DNA of 64,000 bases from Pseudomonadota bacterium (lineage in GTDB: Bacteria; Desulfobacterota; Binatia; Binatales; Binataceae), in NCBI GenBank assembly GCA_021324455.1, contig JAJPJA010000004.1, positions 1 through 64,000 of the forward strand, in the 5' to 3' direction. The translations under genes were made by a program, and so were the position numbers. The notes beneath the pieces are model-generated. The model saw only the letters and a program-made list of their open reading frames with translations, was not told where the DNA came from and made no database searches. Each line of letters starts with the position of its first letter. Positions within the stretch are counted from its first letter, which is position 1. Shown here piece by piece: positions 1-7,552 of the stretch.

Positions 1-255
1 TACTGGCGCGAGCACTGCATGTTCGGCTTCATCATCGACCATACCGCGATGAAGCTGCGCGACTATATCGGCACCGACATGATGGCGTGGGGGTCGGACT
101 TCCCGCACAGCATGGGCACCTATCCGGTCAGCCGCGAGATGCTTGACGATATGTTCGAAGGCGCCACCGAGGCGGATCGCAAAAAGGTGCTGGTGGACAA
201 CATGGTGAAATTCTATGGTCTGGATGCGAACCGCGAACTCACCCCGACGCCCTGA
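1..255 (+). CDS. Amidohydrolase 2 family protein, C-terminal fragment
   Basis: The reading frame is open from base 1 and ends at TGA 253-255, so only about 84 C-terminal residues of a protein starting left of the window are present. The motif WGSDFPHS followed by a helix with VDNMVKFYGL is the usual end of the TIM-barrel amidohydrolase-2 family (decarboxylases and hydrolases using one metal ion); the Asp of WxSDFPH is the metal/acid-base residue. The substrate cannot be told from this fragment. Two other members of the family lie in this window (33351-34478 and 59742-60545). A hairpin terminator follows directly at 283-315. Confidence 0.8.
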   Translation, partial: YWREHCMFGFIIDHTAMKLRDYIGTDMMAWGSDFPHSMGTYPVSREMLDDMFEGATEADRKKVLVDNMVKFYGLDANRELTPTP

Positions 256-282
256 TTGCGCTCTCTCTTCGAAGTAAACCAC

Positions 283-315
283 GCGCGCCTGCCGCTTGCG
301 GCGGGCGCGCCTTTT
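283..315 (+). terminator. Rho-independent terminator after the amidohydrolase
   Basis: A 12-pair GC-rich stem (left arm 283-294, right arm 299-310, one T-G wobble) closes on a CTTG tetraloop and is followed by C and TTTT (312-315). It sits 28 bases after the amidohydrolase stop and 12 bases before the next start codon, so it should separate the two genes, although it could also act as a weak attenuator. Confidence 0.7.
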
Positions 316-326
316 GTGGAGACGCT

Positions 327-863
327 ATGTCCAGCTTTTCGGTCGAGATCAAGTCCACCACGATGCCCACCAGCACGCGCATGTTTAGGATGCTGGCCGG
401 AATTGAGCACCTCTATTACGCCCTGCTGCTGACCGGCGACCCCGAGCGCGCGGCCAATGCCCAGACCTGGCGCGGATGGCATCAGCTCGGCTTCCATATG
501 AGCGTCAAGAATCCACCGCCCGCCGTGCGCGAGGGCGAGCGCGTTATGGCGACGCTGGACGTCAGCGTGGAACCCGACCTGATCATAAACGTCGAGGGCG
601 GCCAACCGCGGGCGATCGCGGGACTGAAGTCGCTGCTGACCGAGATTGAACGGGCGCGGTCGCAGCGCGGTCAGGAAAGCGAAACCGCGCGCCTGGCGGC
701 GATCAAAGCCGATTCCAAAGTGGCCGCCGCCTTGATTACGCCGCTGCACAACGCGCTCAACAGCACCGGCTGCGCGCTCGCCGTGCCGGATTTCGATTTC
801 GCCGTCAACCGCGCCCTGACCGTGCTGGCACATCCGGAAATAAAATCGCTGCGGGTGCGATAG
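327..863 (+). CDS. Conserved-looking hypothetical protein, 178 aa
   Basis: Not recognised. The ATG at 327 follows a GGAGA-like ribosome binding site. The 178-residue product has no signal peptide and no membrane segment. It begins with a beta-like stretch, has a WRGWHQLGFHM segment near residue 50 and ends with a helical half. Codon use matches its neighbours, and the opposite-strand frames look like shadows, so it is probably a real soluble protein. It lies 19 bases upstream of the DUF2182 gene on the same strand, so the two may be co-transcribed. No function is proposed. Confidence 0.6.
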   Translation: MSSFSVEIKSTTMPTSTRMFRMLAGIEHLYYALLLTGDPERAANAQTWRGWHQLGFHMSVKNPPPAVREGERVMATLDVSVEPDLIINVEGGQPRAIAGLKSLLTEIERARSQRGQESETARLAAIKADSKVAAALITPLHNALNSTGCALAVPDFDFAVNRALTVLAHPEIKSLRVR

Positions 864-882
864 CTCCGGGCCGGGTCCCGCA

Positions 883-1650
883 ATGGCCACGACCGGCCGC
901 AGGCTGGCGCTTCCCTTGCGCGATCGCATCGTAATCTGGGCCGGGCTCGGTTCGATTACGACGCTGGCGTGGATCTATCTGGTCCGGATGTCGAACGCGT
1001 CCGCGATGCCGGGGATGGACATGGCGATGCCGATGGCGCATCGATGGACCGCCGCCGACATGTGGCTGATGTTCGTGATGTGGGCCGTGATGATGGTCGC
1101 GATGATGCTGCCGGGCGCGTCTCCGATGCTGACCATGTACGCCGCGGTGTCGCGCGGCAGGGGGCTCAGCGTGGGAATCAACCCGTGGATGTTTGCCGGC
1201 GGCTACGTCGTGGTGTGGACGGTGTTCAGCGCGGCGGCAACCGTGCTTCAAACCGCGCTTCAGAATGCGTCTTTGGTGGCGGATAATCTGCGTGCGACTC
1301 CGCGGCTGGGCGGTCTCATCCTGATTGTTGCCGGCCTCTATCAATTCACTCCGCTCAAGAACCTGTGTCTGTCGCGCTGCCGATCGCCGGTCGGTTTTTT
1401 CATGACCCACTGGCGCGGCGGCGCGGCCGGCGCCCTCATCATGGGTATCCGCCATGGCGCCTATTGCGTGGGCTGCTGCTGGCCGCTGATGCTGCTGCTG
1501 TTTGTGGCCGGCGTGATGAACCTGCTGTGGGTCGCGGCCATCAGCGGATTGGTCCTGGTGGAGAAGGTAAGCCGCTACGGAAAACCCGTCGCGGCCGCGG
1601 CGGGCGCGGCGTTGGTCGGTTCCGGCCTGCTGCTGGCCGTTTTCGGATAG
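883..1650 (+). CDS. DUF2182 integral membrane protein, probable metal-handling
   Basis: The 255-residue product has the DUF2182 pattern: an N-terminal membrane helix (about 17-35), a WxxMxxAMMxAMM-type helix (WLMFVMWAVMMVAMMLPG, about 61-78) and further membrane segments near 105-125, 142-160, 185-210 and 235-253. Between the first two helices is a methionine/histidine-rich loop (MPGMDMAMPMAHRW, about 43-56). Cysteines sit in LCLSRC and YCVGCCW. Methionine clusters and paired cysteines suggest a soft metal such as copper, but the family has no established biochemical role. Two DUF1326 genes follow immediately, a neighbour often seen for this family, suggesting a common function. Confidence 0.8.
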   Translation: MATTGRRLALPLRDRIVIWAGLGSITTLAWIYLVRMSNASAMPGMDMAMPMAHRWTAADMWLMFVMWAVMMVAMMLPGASPMLTMYAAVSRGRGLSVGINPWMFAGGYVVVWTVFSAAATVLQTALQNASLVADNLRATPRLGGLILIVAGLYQFTPLKNLCLSRCRSPVGFFMTHWRGGAAGALIMGIRHGAYCVGCCWPLMLLLFVAGVMNLLWVAAISGLVLVEKVSRYGKPVAAAAGAALVGSGLLLAVFG

Positions 1651-1661
1651 GGCTCAGCGCC

Positions 1662-2279
1662 TCAGGGGCCTGAAAACTCGACCACGGTATAGAAGGCGTT
1701 GCGGCCGGAATGGTCGAAGTTCAGATTGGGAGAAGTGATCTTCATCAGGCTGGTCTTGATTGCGTGCGCGGTCTTCCAGATGAAGCCGGCGGGCAAGTTG
1801 ATCTGCACGTCATGCTCGTTGCCCGACACCGGATCGAAATGCGGCGACAGTTCGACCTCCAGAACTCCCGCAACCGAGAAGCGGCTGCGCTTGCCATCGA
1901 CATGCATCTCGATCGGGACGAATTGCGGCTCCAGCTTGTAGCGCATGGTGGCGGCGAAGACGGCGAAGGAGCCGCTGCCGCCGGCGCGGCCGTATGCGAT
2001 ATCCGCGATGGCCTGGCGCTGCGCGTCGTTGGCCCGATCGCTGATGTAAACAATCAGCGTGCCGCCGCCCTGATGAATCGCCCGCGGCCATGACGCCGCG
2101 TAGACGAAATCCAAATTATCGAGCTGCGCGCCTGCGAACCGGCCTTTACGGATGTGGTAGCCGACCAGGGCTTCGCAGCGTCCGGAGTTGGGCACGCCGC
2201 TGAAGTTGCAGGCGCAGCCAAAATCGCAGTTGCAGGTTTCCATATAGTCGCATTCGATCGACCATTGGGGAATGCTCAT
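1662..2279 (-). CDS. DUF1326 domain protein
   Basis: The 205-residue soluble protein starts with the DUF1326 signature: an aromatic/acidic start, then clustered cysteines (ETCNCDFGCACNFSG, about residues 14-28), followed by a conserved GYHIRKGRF segment and a C-terminal WKTAHA region. The C-x-C and C-x3-C-x-C arrangement could bind metal; this is inference, as the family is uncharacterised. It converges with the DUF2182 gene (11-base gap) and is divergent from a second DUF1326 gene (149-base shared upstream region). The two DUF1326 proteins are clearly related but far from identical. Confidence 0.8.
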   Translation of the reverse strand: MSIPQWSIECDYMETCNCDFGCACNFSGVPNSGRCEALVGYHIRKGRFAGAQLDNLDFVYAASWPRAIHQGGGTLIVYISDRANDAQRQAIADIAYGRAGGSGSFAVFAATMRYKLEPQFVPIEMHVDGKRSRFSVAGVLEVELSPHFDPVSGNEHDVQINLPAGFIWKTAHAIKTSLMKITSPNLNFDHSGRNAFYTVVEFSGP

Positions 2280-2428
2280 GGTTTCACCTCATCGACTGGT
2301 CCTGCCATTGGAGCCGGCTCAGGACAATCATCCTGCTGCTTTGCGCCCATGACAGCGGCTTGCACCATAGGCGCCAGACGTAAGAAAATCGGCGCTCCGG
2401 TGCCGTTTGGTGCCGATGGGGAGATAAT

Positions 2429-3061
2429 ATGAGCACGTCCCCGATGCGCTGGCAAATCAGCGGTGACTATTTCGAAAACTGCAACTGCGACGTGGTCTGC
2501 CCGTGCGTTTTCTCCGCGGGTCCGGTCCTTACCGGCAAGCCGACCAACGGCTTGTGTGAAGTGGCGCTTGCCTTCCATATTGACCAGGGCTCTTACGGCG
2601 GCGTGGCGCTGGACGGTCTGAGCGCGGTGATGACGGCCCGCACCCCGGGCGTAATGGCCGAGGGGAACTGGACGGTGGCGGTTTATCTCGACGACCGCGC
2701 CGACGAGCGCCAGCGCGATGCACTTCAGAATATTTTCACCGGTGCCGCAGGCGGTCCCCTGGGCGGGCTGGCCCCGCTCATCTCCAATGTGCTCGGGATC
2801 AAGAGCGTGCCGATCAGCTACCGCAAAGCAGGCAAACGGCGCTCGCTGGAAATCCCCTCCCTGATGCATCTGGCGGTCCGTGCCGTGCCGGGACTGGACC
2901 CTGACCGGGAGATCGTCGCCGCCAATGCTCATCCCTTTGCTCCCCAAGGAGTGGTTCTGGCGGTCGGCGACGAGGGCAGCATCTGGACCGACTACGGCAT
3001 GCGCTGGGACAATTCCGGCAAGAACGGCCATTACGCGGCGATCAGGTGGTCGAATCCGTAA
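2429..3061 (+). CDS. DUF1326 domain protein, second copy
   Basis: The 210-residue paralogue of the protein at 1662-2279 begins similarly (GDYFENCNCDVVCPCVFSAG) and keeps the C-x-C-x3-C-x-C spacing. The middle contains a small hydrophobic stretch (GLAPLISNVLGI) and a family-typical end with WDNSGKNGHYAAIRWSNP. The ATG at 2429 has a GGGGAGATAAT ribosome site. It is transcribed away from the first copy and toward a SnoaL-like gene 39 bases downstream. Function unknown; context with DUF2182 suggests metal or redox handling. Confidence 0.8.
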   Translation: MSTSPMRWQISGDYFENCNCDVVCPCVFSAGPVLTGKPTNGLCEVALAFHIDQGSYGGVALDGLSAVMTARTPGVMAEGNWTVAVYLDDRADERQRDALQNIFTGAAGGPLGGLAPLISNVLGIKSVPISYRKAGKRRSLEIPSLMHLAVRAVPGLDPDREIVAANAHPFAPQGVVLAVGDEGSIWTDYGMRWDNSGKNGHYAAIRWSNP

Positions 3062-3100
3062 GCCCGCGGCGGCCGGTTCCCGATTCCGGCGGAGGATTGG

Positions 3101-3532
3101 ATGGCTCAGTATCAGGATATTGAAGAGGTGCGCGAGCTGTACAACCGCTATGCGCTCAGTTGGGACGAGGACCGGGTGGAGGATTTGGCCCAATGCTTCA
3201 CGCCGGACGCGATATTCGAAAGTCAACGCGGCCGCTTCGCCGGGCGCGAGGCGATTTTACACAACATGGCCAACGTTAAGCGGGCGCTAGGCGGCGCCAG
3301 CCAACGGCATCTAACCACCAACGTGACCATGGATTTGCGCGGGGAGCGGGGGAGCGGCAGCGCGTACTTCATCTATTGCGTTGGCCGCCAGGGTAAACTC
3401 GAAGTATTCGCGTTTGGCAAGTACGAGGATGAACTGCGCAAGGTCGGCGGCCGCTGGTTTTTCCGCCCGCAAGGGAATCGTGGAAGGCCAGAATACATAC
3501 TGACGGGCTGGCTGATGACGCGGGCCCAATAA
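3101..3532 (+). CDS. SnoaL-like (NTF2-fold) protein
   Basis: The 143-residue protein has the SnoaL-like pattern: an N-terminal helix (EEVRELYNRYALSWDEDRVEDLAQCF) followed by TPDAIFES and a C-terminal beta sheet ending in GRWFFRPQGNR and ILTGWL. NTF2-fold proteins of this sort are small-molecule cyclases, isomerases or ligand binders, and the sequence alone does not say which. The start is supported by GGAGGA nine bases upstream. It converges with another SnoaL-like gene 39 bases away, so two members of the fold face each other. Confidence 0.75.
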   Translation: MAQYQDIEEVRELYNRYALSWDEDRVEDLAQCFTPDAIFESQRGRFAGREAILHNMANVKRALGGASQRHLTTNVTMDLRGERGSGSAYFIYCVGRQGKLEVFAFGKYEDELRKVGGRWFFRPQGNRGRPEYILTGWLMTRAQ

Positions 3533-3571
3533 CCCTCAGCCCCGCCGGCCGCCGGCTTTCGCCTTTATTCT

Positions 3572-4030
3572 TTATCGCCGCCCCGGCGGCGTGCCTTCAT
3601 CCCAGATCGGATTGAGCTTGTAACTGTTTATCTTCCAGCCCTCGGCGGTGCGGACGAATTTGAAGGTATAATAGCCGCCCATGTCATAGGGGTCCCGGCC
3701 CTCGGGATCGTCGGGGCGGTAATGCCTTGCGTACAGATAGGCGACGCATTGCGCGCGATCGCCTTGCACCTTGATGGTCAGGTTCGACATGTAATGCTGG
3801 GTGCGGTTCCATGGGCTGAGGGTCCGCTCCGTCACGCGGCGCCATCGCTCCAGTGGGAACTGCTGCGGGGCGGTGGTGGCCAGCAGCGTCGCCGTCATAT
3901 CGGCTTCCATCGGATCGGTAAAGCAGCTCCCAAACAGCATCCAATCCTTGGTATCCACGCCCGTGGCGTAGCGGAACACCACTTCGCCGATTTCGATGCG
4001 ATCGCAAAGTTCGCGCGTCCTGTCGTCCAT
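3572..4030 (-). CDS. SnoaL-like (NTF2-fold) protein
   Basis: About 152 residues if started at the ATG at 4030, which has GGAG seven bases upstream; an in-frame ATG at 4084 would add 18 residues without a ribosome site. The sequence has the SnoaL layout: IEIGEVVFRYATGVDTKDW, then a FTDPMEADMT segment, LSNLTIKV, and a C-terminal YYTFKFVRTAEGWKINSYKL strand pair. This subgroup (about 150 aa) is common near short-chain dehydrogenases and amidohydrolases, but no catalytic activity can be assigned. Confidence 0.75.
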   Translation of the reverse strand: MDDRTRELCDRIEIGEVVFRYATGVDTKDWMLFGSCFTDPMEADMTATLLATTAPQQFPLERWRRVTERTLSPWNRTQHYMSNLTIKVQGDRAQCVAYLYARHYRPDDPEGRDPYDMGGYYTFKFVRTAEGWKINSYKLNPIWDEGTPPGRR

Positions 4031-4206
4031 GACAATCTCCGGCCGTTGCTGGAATTTCCCCGCCATCGCGGCGATTAGCCGCAACTGTCAGCTTCCCGCA
4101 CGCCCGTGTCAATCGCGACGGCGGCTTTTCAATTGACCGCGCGCCGGCTTAGGGCTACAGACTGGGCAGAGCCGATCACGGAAAATTTATCGCGGAGAAT
4201 GCGGCA

Positions 4207-5085
4207 ATGGCGGTAACCATCGATCGAATCGGGAATTCTAAAGACCAGATTGGCGAGGGGCCGGTGTGGGACTGCGCTGAGGGGGTGCTGTACCGGATCG
4301 ACGCCGAACGGGGAGAGATATTCCGTCTGGATCCCGCCAGCGGCGCCGCCCGTTCATGGACCGTCGCGCCGGCGCGCCACGTCGGCTCGTTCGCATTGCG
4401 CAAGGGCGGCGGCGCGCTGCTCGCCACCAATCACGGGCTGGAGTTGTTTGATTTCGAAAGCGGGCGGCTGTCGCCGATCGACTATCCCGAAGGCAAGCTG
4501 CCGCACACTCGCTTCAATGACGGCAAAGTCGACGCGCGCGGCCGTTTCGTCGTGGGCGAAATCAACCTCAAGGGCGAGACGATCGGGCGTTTCTACCGCC
4601 TCGATCCGGATCTGAAGTGTACGCGGCTGGGTGCGGGTGTGGCGTGCTTCAACGGCCCCTGCTTCAGCCCCGACGGCCGCACGCTGTATTTCTCGGACAC
4701 CACCGTCGATACGATTTTTGCCTGCGACTATGACGTCGATTCGGGTGCGGTCTCCAATCGGCGGGTGTTGGTGAAGACCACCGAGTTGGGCGGCAGCCCC
4801 GACGGCTGTACGGTGGACGCGGAGGGACGGGTGTGGTCGGCGCTGGTACGATCCGGCCAGGTCGGATGCTTTACGCCCGAGGGCAAGGTGGAGCGTCTGA
4901 TCAAGGTTCCGCCCAAGCATGTTTCCAGCACCATGTTCGGCGGCCCGAACCTTGACCAACTGTATATAACCTCGATCGGCAGCGCTTTGGGCGGGATGCT
5001 GCAGCCCAATGAGGCCGACGGCGGCTTGTACGTAATCCGCGGCCTGGGGGTGAAGGGCAAGCCCGAGCCGCGCTTCGCGGGATGA
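4207..5085 (+). CDS. SMP-30/gluconolactonase-like beta-propeller hydrolase
   Basis: The 292-residue protein has the SMP-30/gluconolactonase/LRE family landmarks: GEGPVWD near residue 18 (the Glu is a metal ligand), TRFNDGKVDARGRF about residues 100-113 (Asn and Asp ligands), FSPDGRTLYFSDT, and SPDGCTVDAEGRVW (Asp ligand). Members are six-bladed propellers that hydrolyse lactones, often sugar lactones, with a divalent metal. There is no signal peptide, so it is cytoplasmic. Its stop codon overlaps the start of the SDR gene (ATGA), so the two are probably translationally coupled and act in one pathway. Confidence 0.85.
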   Translation: MAVTIDRIGNSKDQIGEGPVWDCAEGVLYRIDAERGEIFRLDPASGAARSWTVAPARHVGSFALRKGGGALLATNHGLELFDFESGRLSPIDYPEGKLPHTRFNDGKVDARGRFVVGEINLKGETIGRFYRLDPDLKCTRLGAGVACFNGPCFSPDGRTLYFSDTTVDTIFACDYDVDSGAVSNRRVLVKTTELGGSPDGCTVDAEGRVWSALVRSGQVGCFTPEGKVERLIKVPPKHVSSTMFGGPNLDQLYITSIGSALGGMLQPNEADGGLYVIRGLGVKGKPEPRFAG

Positions 5086-5912
5086 GGACTATGGAGCTGG
5101 ACTTCACTTCGCGCGGCGATTTCTACAAGCAGTACGGTCCGTGGGCGGTGATCGCGGGCGGTTCCGAGGGCGTGGGCGCGTCATTCGCGCGCAAGATCGC
5201 CGCTCACGGAATCCGGCCGTTTCTGGTCGCGCGCAAGCCCGAGCCGCTGGTGCAGCTCTCCCGGGAGATTACCGCGGCCAGCCAGGTCGAGGTCAGGGCG
5301 GCCCCGCTCGACCTCACCGTTGAAGGGGATATCCAGGAGTTAAAGAGCCTTACCGATGGCTTGGAAGTGGGGCTTTTCATCTACAATGCCGGACTGGAGG
5401 GCGGTCACGGACTGTTCGTGGAACGGCCGCTGGAAGCGGCGATGCGGATCATCCGCCTCAATGTGGTGGGACCCGCCATGCTGTGCCATCATTTCGGCGC
5501 GAAGATGCGTGAGCGCGGCCGCGGCGGCATCATCCTGGTCGGTTCGCTTGGCGGATGCGCCGGCAGCGCCAACATTGCCGCCTACGCCGCGTCCAAGGCG
5601 TTCGAGCAGATCCTGGGCGAAGGACTGTGGTACGAATTGAAGCCTTTTGGCGTCGACGTCCTGAGCTATGTCATCGGCAATACCAAAACCCCCGCCATTG
5701 CGCGCCATGGCACCCGGCTGGAGGAATCGGGCTATTTCATCATGGAGCCCGACGACGTGGCGCAGGAAGGGCTCGATCATATAAAAGACGGACCCACATG
5801 GTTTCCCGGGGAGACCAACCGCGCCTTCGCGCAGGCGCTGTGCACCCCCGACCGCAAGGCCGCGACCGAGTTGATGAGCCAGGCAACTACTTCGGTCAAG
5901 CCGTTGCATTGA
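5082..5912 (+). CDS. Short-chain dehydrogenase/reductase (SDR)
   Basis: The 276-residue SDR has a cofactor-binding AGGSEGVGASFA glycine motif (about 24-35), the NAG motif (YNAGLEGG, about 102), a catalytic serine in LVGSLGG and YAASKAF (Tyr-x3-Lys). The Arg in LVARKPEP after beta-2 hints at NADPH. The C-terminal part (ELKPFGVDVLSYVIGNTKTP) is of the classical type. The start at 5082 overlaps the upstream stop; an alternative ATG at 5091 follows GAGG. The substrate is unknown. A second SDR is at 32527-33255. Confidence 0.85.
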   Translation: MRTMELDFTSRGDFYKQYGPWAVIAGGSEGVGASFARKIAAHGIRPFLVARKPEPLVQLSREITAASQVEVRAAPLDLTVEGDIQELKSLTDGLEVGLFIYNAGLEGGHGLFVERPLEAAMRIIRLNVVGPAMLCHHFGAKMRERGRGGIILVGSLGGCAGSANIAAYAASKAFEQILGEGLWYELKPFGVDVLSYVIGNTKTPAIARHGTRLEESGYFIMEPDDVAQEGLDHIKDGPTWFPGETNRAFAQALCTPDRKAATELMSQATTSVKPLH

Positions 5913-5973
5913 GCATCGGTAAACCTGCCGCGTCAGGCTGAGAGTGACCGATACGCCTGCCGCCATCCCGGTT

Positions 5974-6657
5974 TCATCGCGCCGGCCAATGATTGCCCCA
6001 TCGGTCGAGGCATACCACCTCGTTGAGCGCCCGGCGCTTGACCGGACCGTGTCTCGATCCCTCGGCGGGGTAGCCCACCGGAAGCATCGCGTAGGTTGTA
6101 AACTCCTGCGGCAGGTTCAAGGCGGCGCGAACCTCCTCATCATAATAGGCGTGAATCGTGGTGAGCACCGAGCCCAGTCCGAACGCGCGGCAGGCCAGCA
6201 GGATATTCTGAACGGCGGGATAGATGCTGGCGCCGGAGATTCGCGGCCGCGCCGCCGCGACCCGGGCCGTATCCCGGGCGGGCGGTGCGAAACTCGCCGC
6301 CGGGGTCATCAGGCCGGCGACAATAATTACCGGGACCTCGTCCAGATGATTCGCCAGATGTTCGGCGGCGCCCATCATCCTGTTATAGGCGGAGAGGGTC
6401 TGGTGCGGCGCCGGCTGGCGGTCGCGGTACATGGCGGACATCAGGTCGAAGGCTTTGCGGTAGATCTCCGCAATTTTACGCCGTTGTCCGGGCTCCTTTA
6501 TCACAACAAAGGCCCAGTTCTGGGTGTTGCTGGCCGAGGGCGCCCGGATAGCGGCGTCCAGGATTTGCACCAGGATTTCGTCCGGGACCGGATCGGGTTT
6601 GAGCCGGCGCAGCGCGCGGCAGGTGTGAATCGCGTCCAGAACTCCGGGTTGGTCCAT
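5974..6657 (-). CDS. Nitroreductase family protein
   Basis: The 227-residue protein has the nitroreductase/FMN-reductase fold signature: an N-terminal IHTCRALRRLKPDPVPDE, then APSASNTQNWAFVVIK (FMN phosphate binding), and a late GLGSVLTTIHAYYDEEVRAALNLP followed by YAMLPVGYPAE. These enzymes use FMN and NAD(P)H to reduce nitro, quinone or other electron-poor compounds. AAAGG upstream supports the start. It stands alone on the minus strand between the SDR and the long AT-rich gap, so context gives no substrate. Confidence 0.85.
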   Translation of the reverse strand: MDQPGVLDAIHTCRALRRLKPDPVPDEILVQILDAAIRAPSASNTQNWAFVVIKEPGQRRKIAEIYRKAFDLMSAMYRDRQPAPHQTLSAYNRMMGAAEHLANHLDEVPVIIVAGLMTPAASFAPPARDTARVAAARPRISGASIYPAVQNILLACRAFGLGSVLTTIHAYYDEEVRAALNLPQEFTTYAMLPVGYPAEGSRHGPVKRRALNEVVCLDRWGNHWPAR

Positions 6658-6999
6658 CGTTTTGCCTTTCGCCGTGGGATGGCAGCGATGCTAATCCTGC
6701 GGCCGGGTCTGAGGCCAGCGCCGGACGGCGGCCGGCTCACCTCGAGGTTTCAGTATGGTACAGTTTGTAGCCAATTTCACTTTGAGGGAGTGCAAGGTGC
6801 GGCATGGTCAGTCTAATACTCATTTCGTGATAATAATCTTCATTTCATCGGAGCTCAGGGCTTTAACTTTCAAAAACTGTCATCGGGAGCGGTTCTGAAA
6901 ACATGCAGGATGTGTGTGATCGTGCAAAAGCTGCACGCTTCAATCTGAAAAGCTTTCCGAAAAACGGCAAAACCGGCGGGTTCGACGGGTAAATTCTAC

Positions 7000-7027
7000 T
7001 TGATTAATTTGTCGCGCCGGGTATACT
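7000..7027 (+). promoter_or_regulatory. Candidate sigma-70-type promoter in the AT-rich leader
   Basis: TTGATT (7000-7005) and TATACT (7022-7027) are separated by 16 bases, matching 4 of 6 and 5 of 6 positions of the -35/-10 consensus. It points toward the Ig/lysozyme-like gene and would give a leader of about 520 bases. Such matches occur by chance in AT-rich DNA. Confidence 0.35.
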
Positions 7028-7424
7028 TCGCCTGATTGGGAAGAGTAGTTGTAATTGGTGAATCCATAGGCTGTGGATAAAAGTTAATAGCTATCTTGTA
7101 TCTAGTGATATTCTTTTGCACCCTGAACGAAGCGGCGCGCACGGCCCGCTAGTTCAGGGGTAGTGCCGGGCATCCTGATTCCGCAGACCCTCTTACACGA
7201 CTCGGTGCTGGTCCATCGTATAACGCGCTTTCGCCGCGGCGAGATCGAGAAACGCGGCCGATTTGTGAGTTTGACCGGGGACATTTTTTTGGCCGCGGTC
7301 CGGCCTGAGATGCCTGATTGGAAGATGGAGAAGCGGACAGTTGCAACCCTGGCGCGCGCCAGTCCCTGCAATCCACCCGGGCGGATGCGCCTATCCGAAG
7401 CTTAAATAGAGGGCATCGAACGAC

Positions 7425-7458
7425 GCCCGGTGCGGGCGCGCTAACGCCCGCACCGGGC
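7425..7458. repeat. Perfect 14-bp inverted repeat (hairpin)
   Basis: Arms 7425-7438 and 7445-7458 are perfect reverse complements around a 6-base loop (CGCTAA). No T-run follows on either strand, so it is not a standard intrinsic terminator. It lies about 95 bases before the likely start of the Ig/lysozyme-like gene and may be an mRNA structure or protein-binding site. Confidence 0.6.
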
Positions 7459-7552
7459 TTCACCTGATGTGCCCGAGCATTACGGACACAATCGAGGCTG
7501 GCAACTCAATTGTCTCTTCGTGCTCGCGGCCCGTCAAGCAACGAGTGCGAGC

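Larger units (their letters stand above)
6658..7552. other. Gene-poor AT-rich stretch upstream of the EPS locus
   Basis: About 900 bases without a convincing gene. Roughly 6740-7130 is visibly richer in A and T than the rest of the window. It contains a palindrome (CGTGCA-AAAGC-TGCACG, 6921-6937), a promoter-like pair at 7000-7027, one match to the DnaA-box consensus (7072-7080, reverse orientation) and a long perfect hairpin at 7425-7458. Short frames at 7102-7463 have no recognisable product. It may be the regulatory leader of the Ig/lysozyme-like gene. Confidence 0.6.

Noticed and set aside
213-929. Long minus-strand frame opposite the hypothetical and DUF2182 genes
   Set aside because: It has the Arg/Gly/His/Gln-rich composition of antisense high-GC shadow frames, and the plus-strand genes explain the region better.
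7072-7080. A perfect DnaA-box (TTATCCACA on the minus strand) in AT-rich DNA, suggesting an origin
   Set aside because: Only one box is present, with no dnaA, dnaN or repeat cluster nearby; a single 9-mer can occur by chance.
7143-7215. tRNA-like stretch (GCCCGCTAGTTCAGGGGTAG resembles a D-arm)
   Set aside because: No matching T-arm (GGTTCGA-type) or acceptor end could be found, so it is not a tRNA gene.
7102-7463. Minus-strand frames of 89 and 104 residues in the leader
   Set aside because: They are basic, low-complexity translations of GC-rich DNA with no recognisable domain and overlap each other in different frames; no transposase motif is seen.
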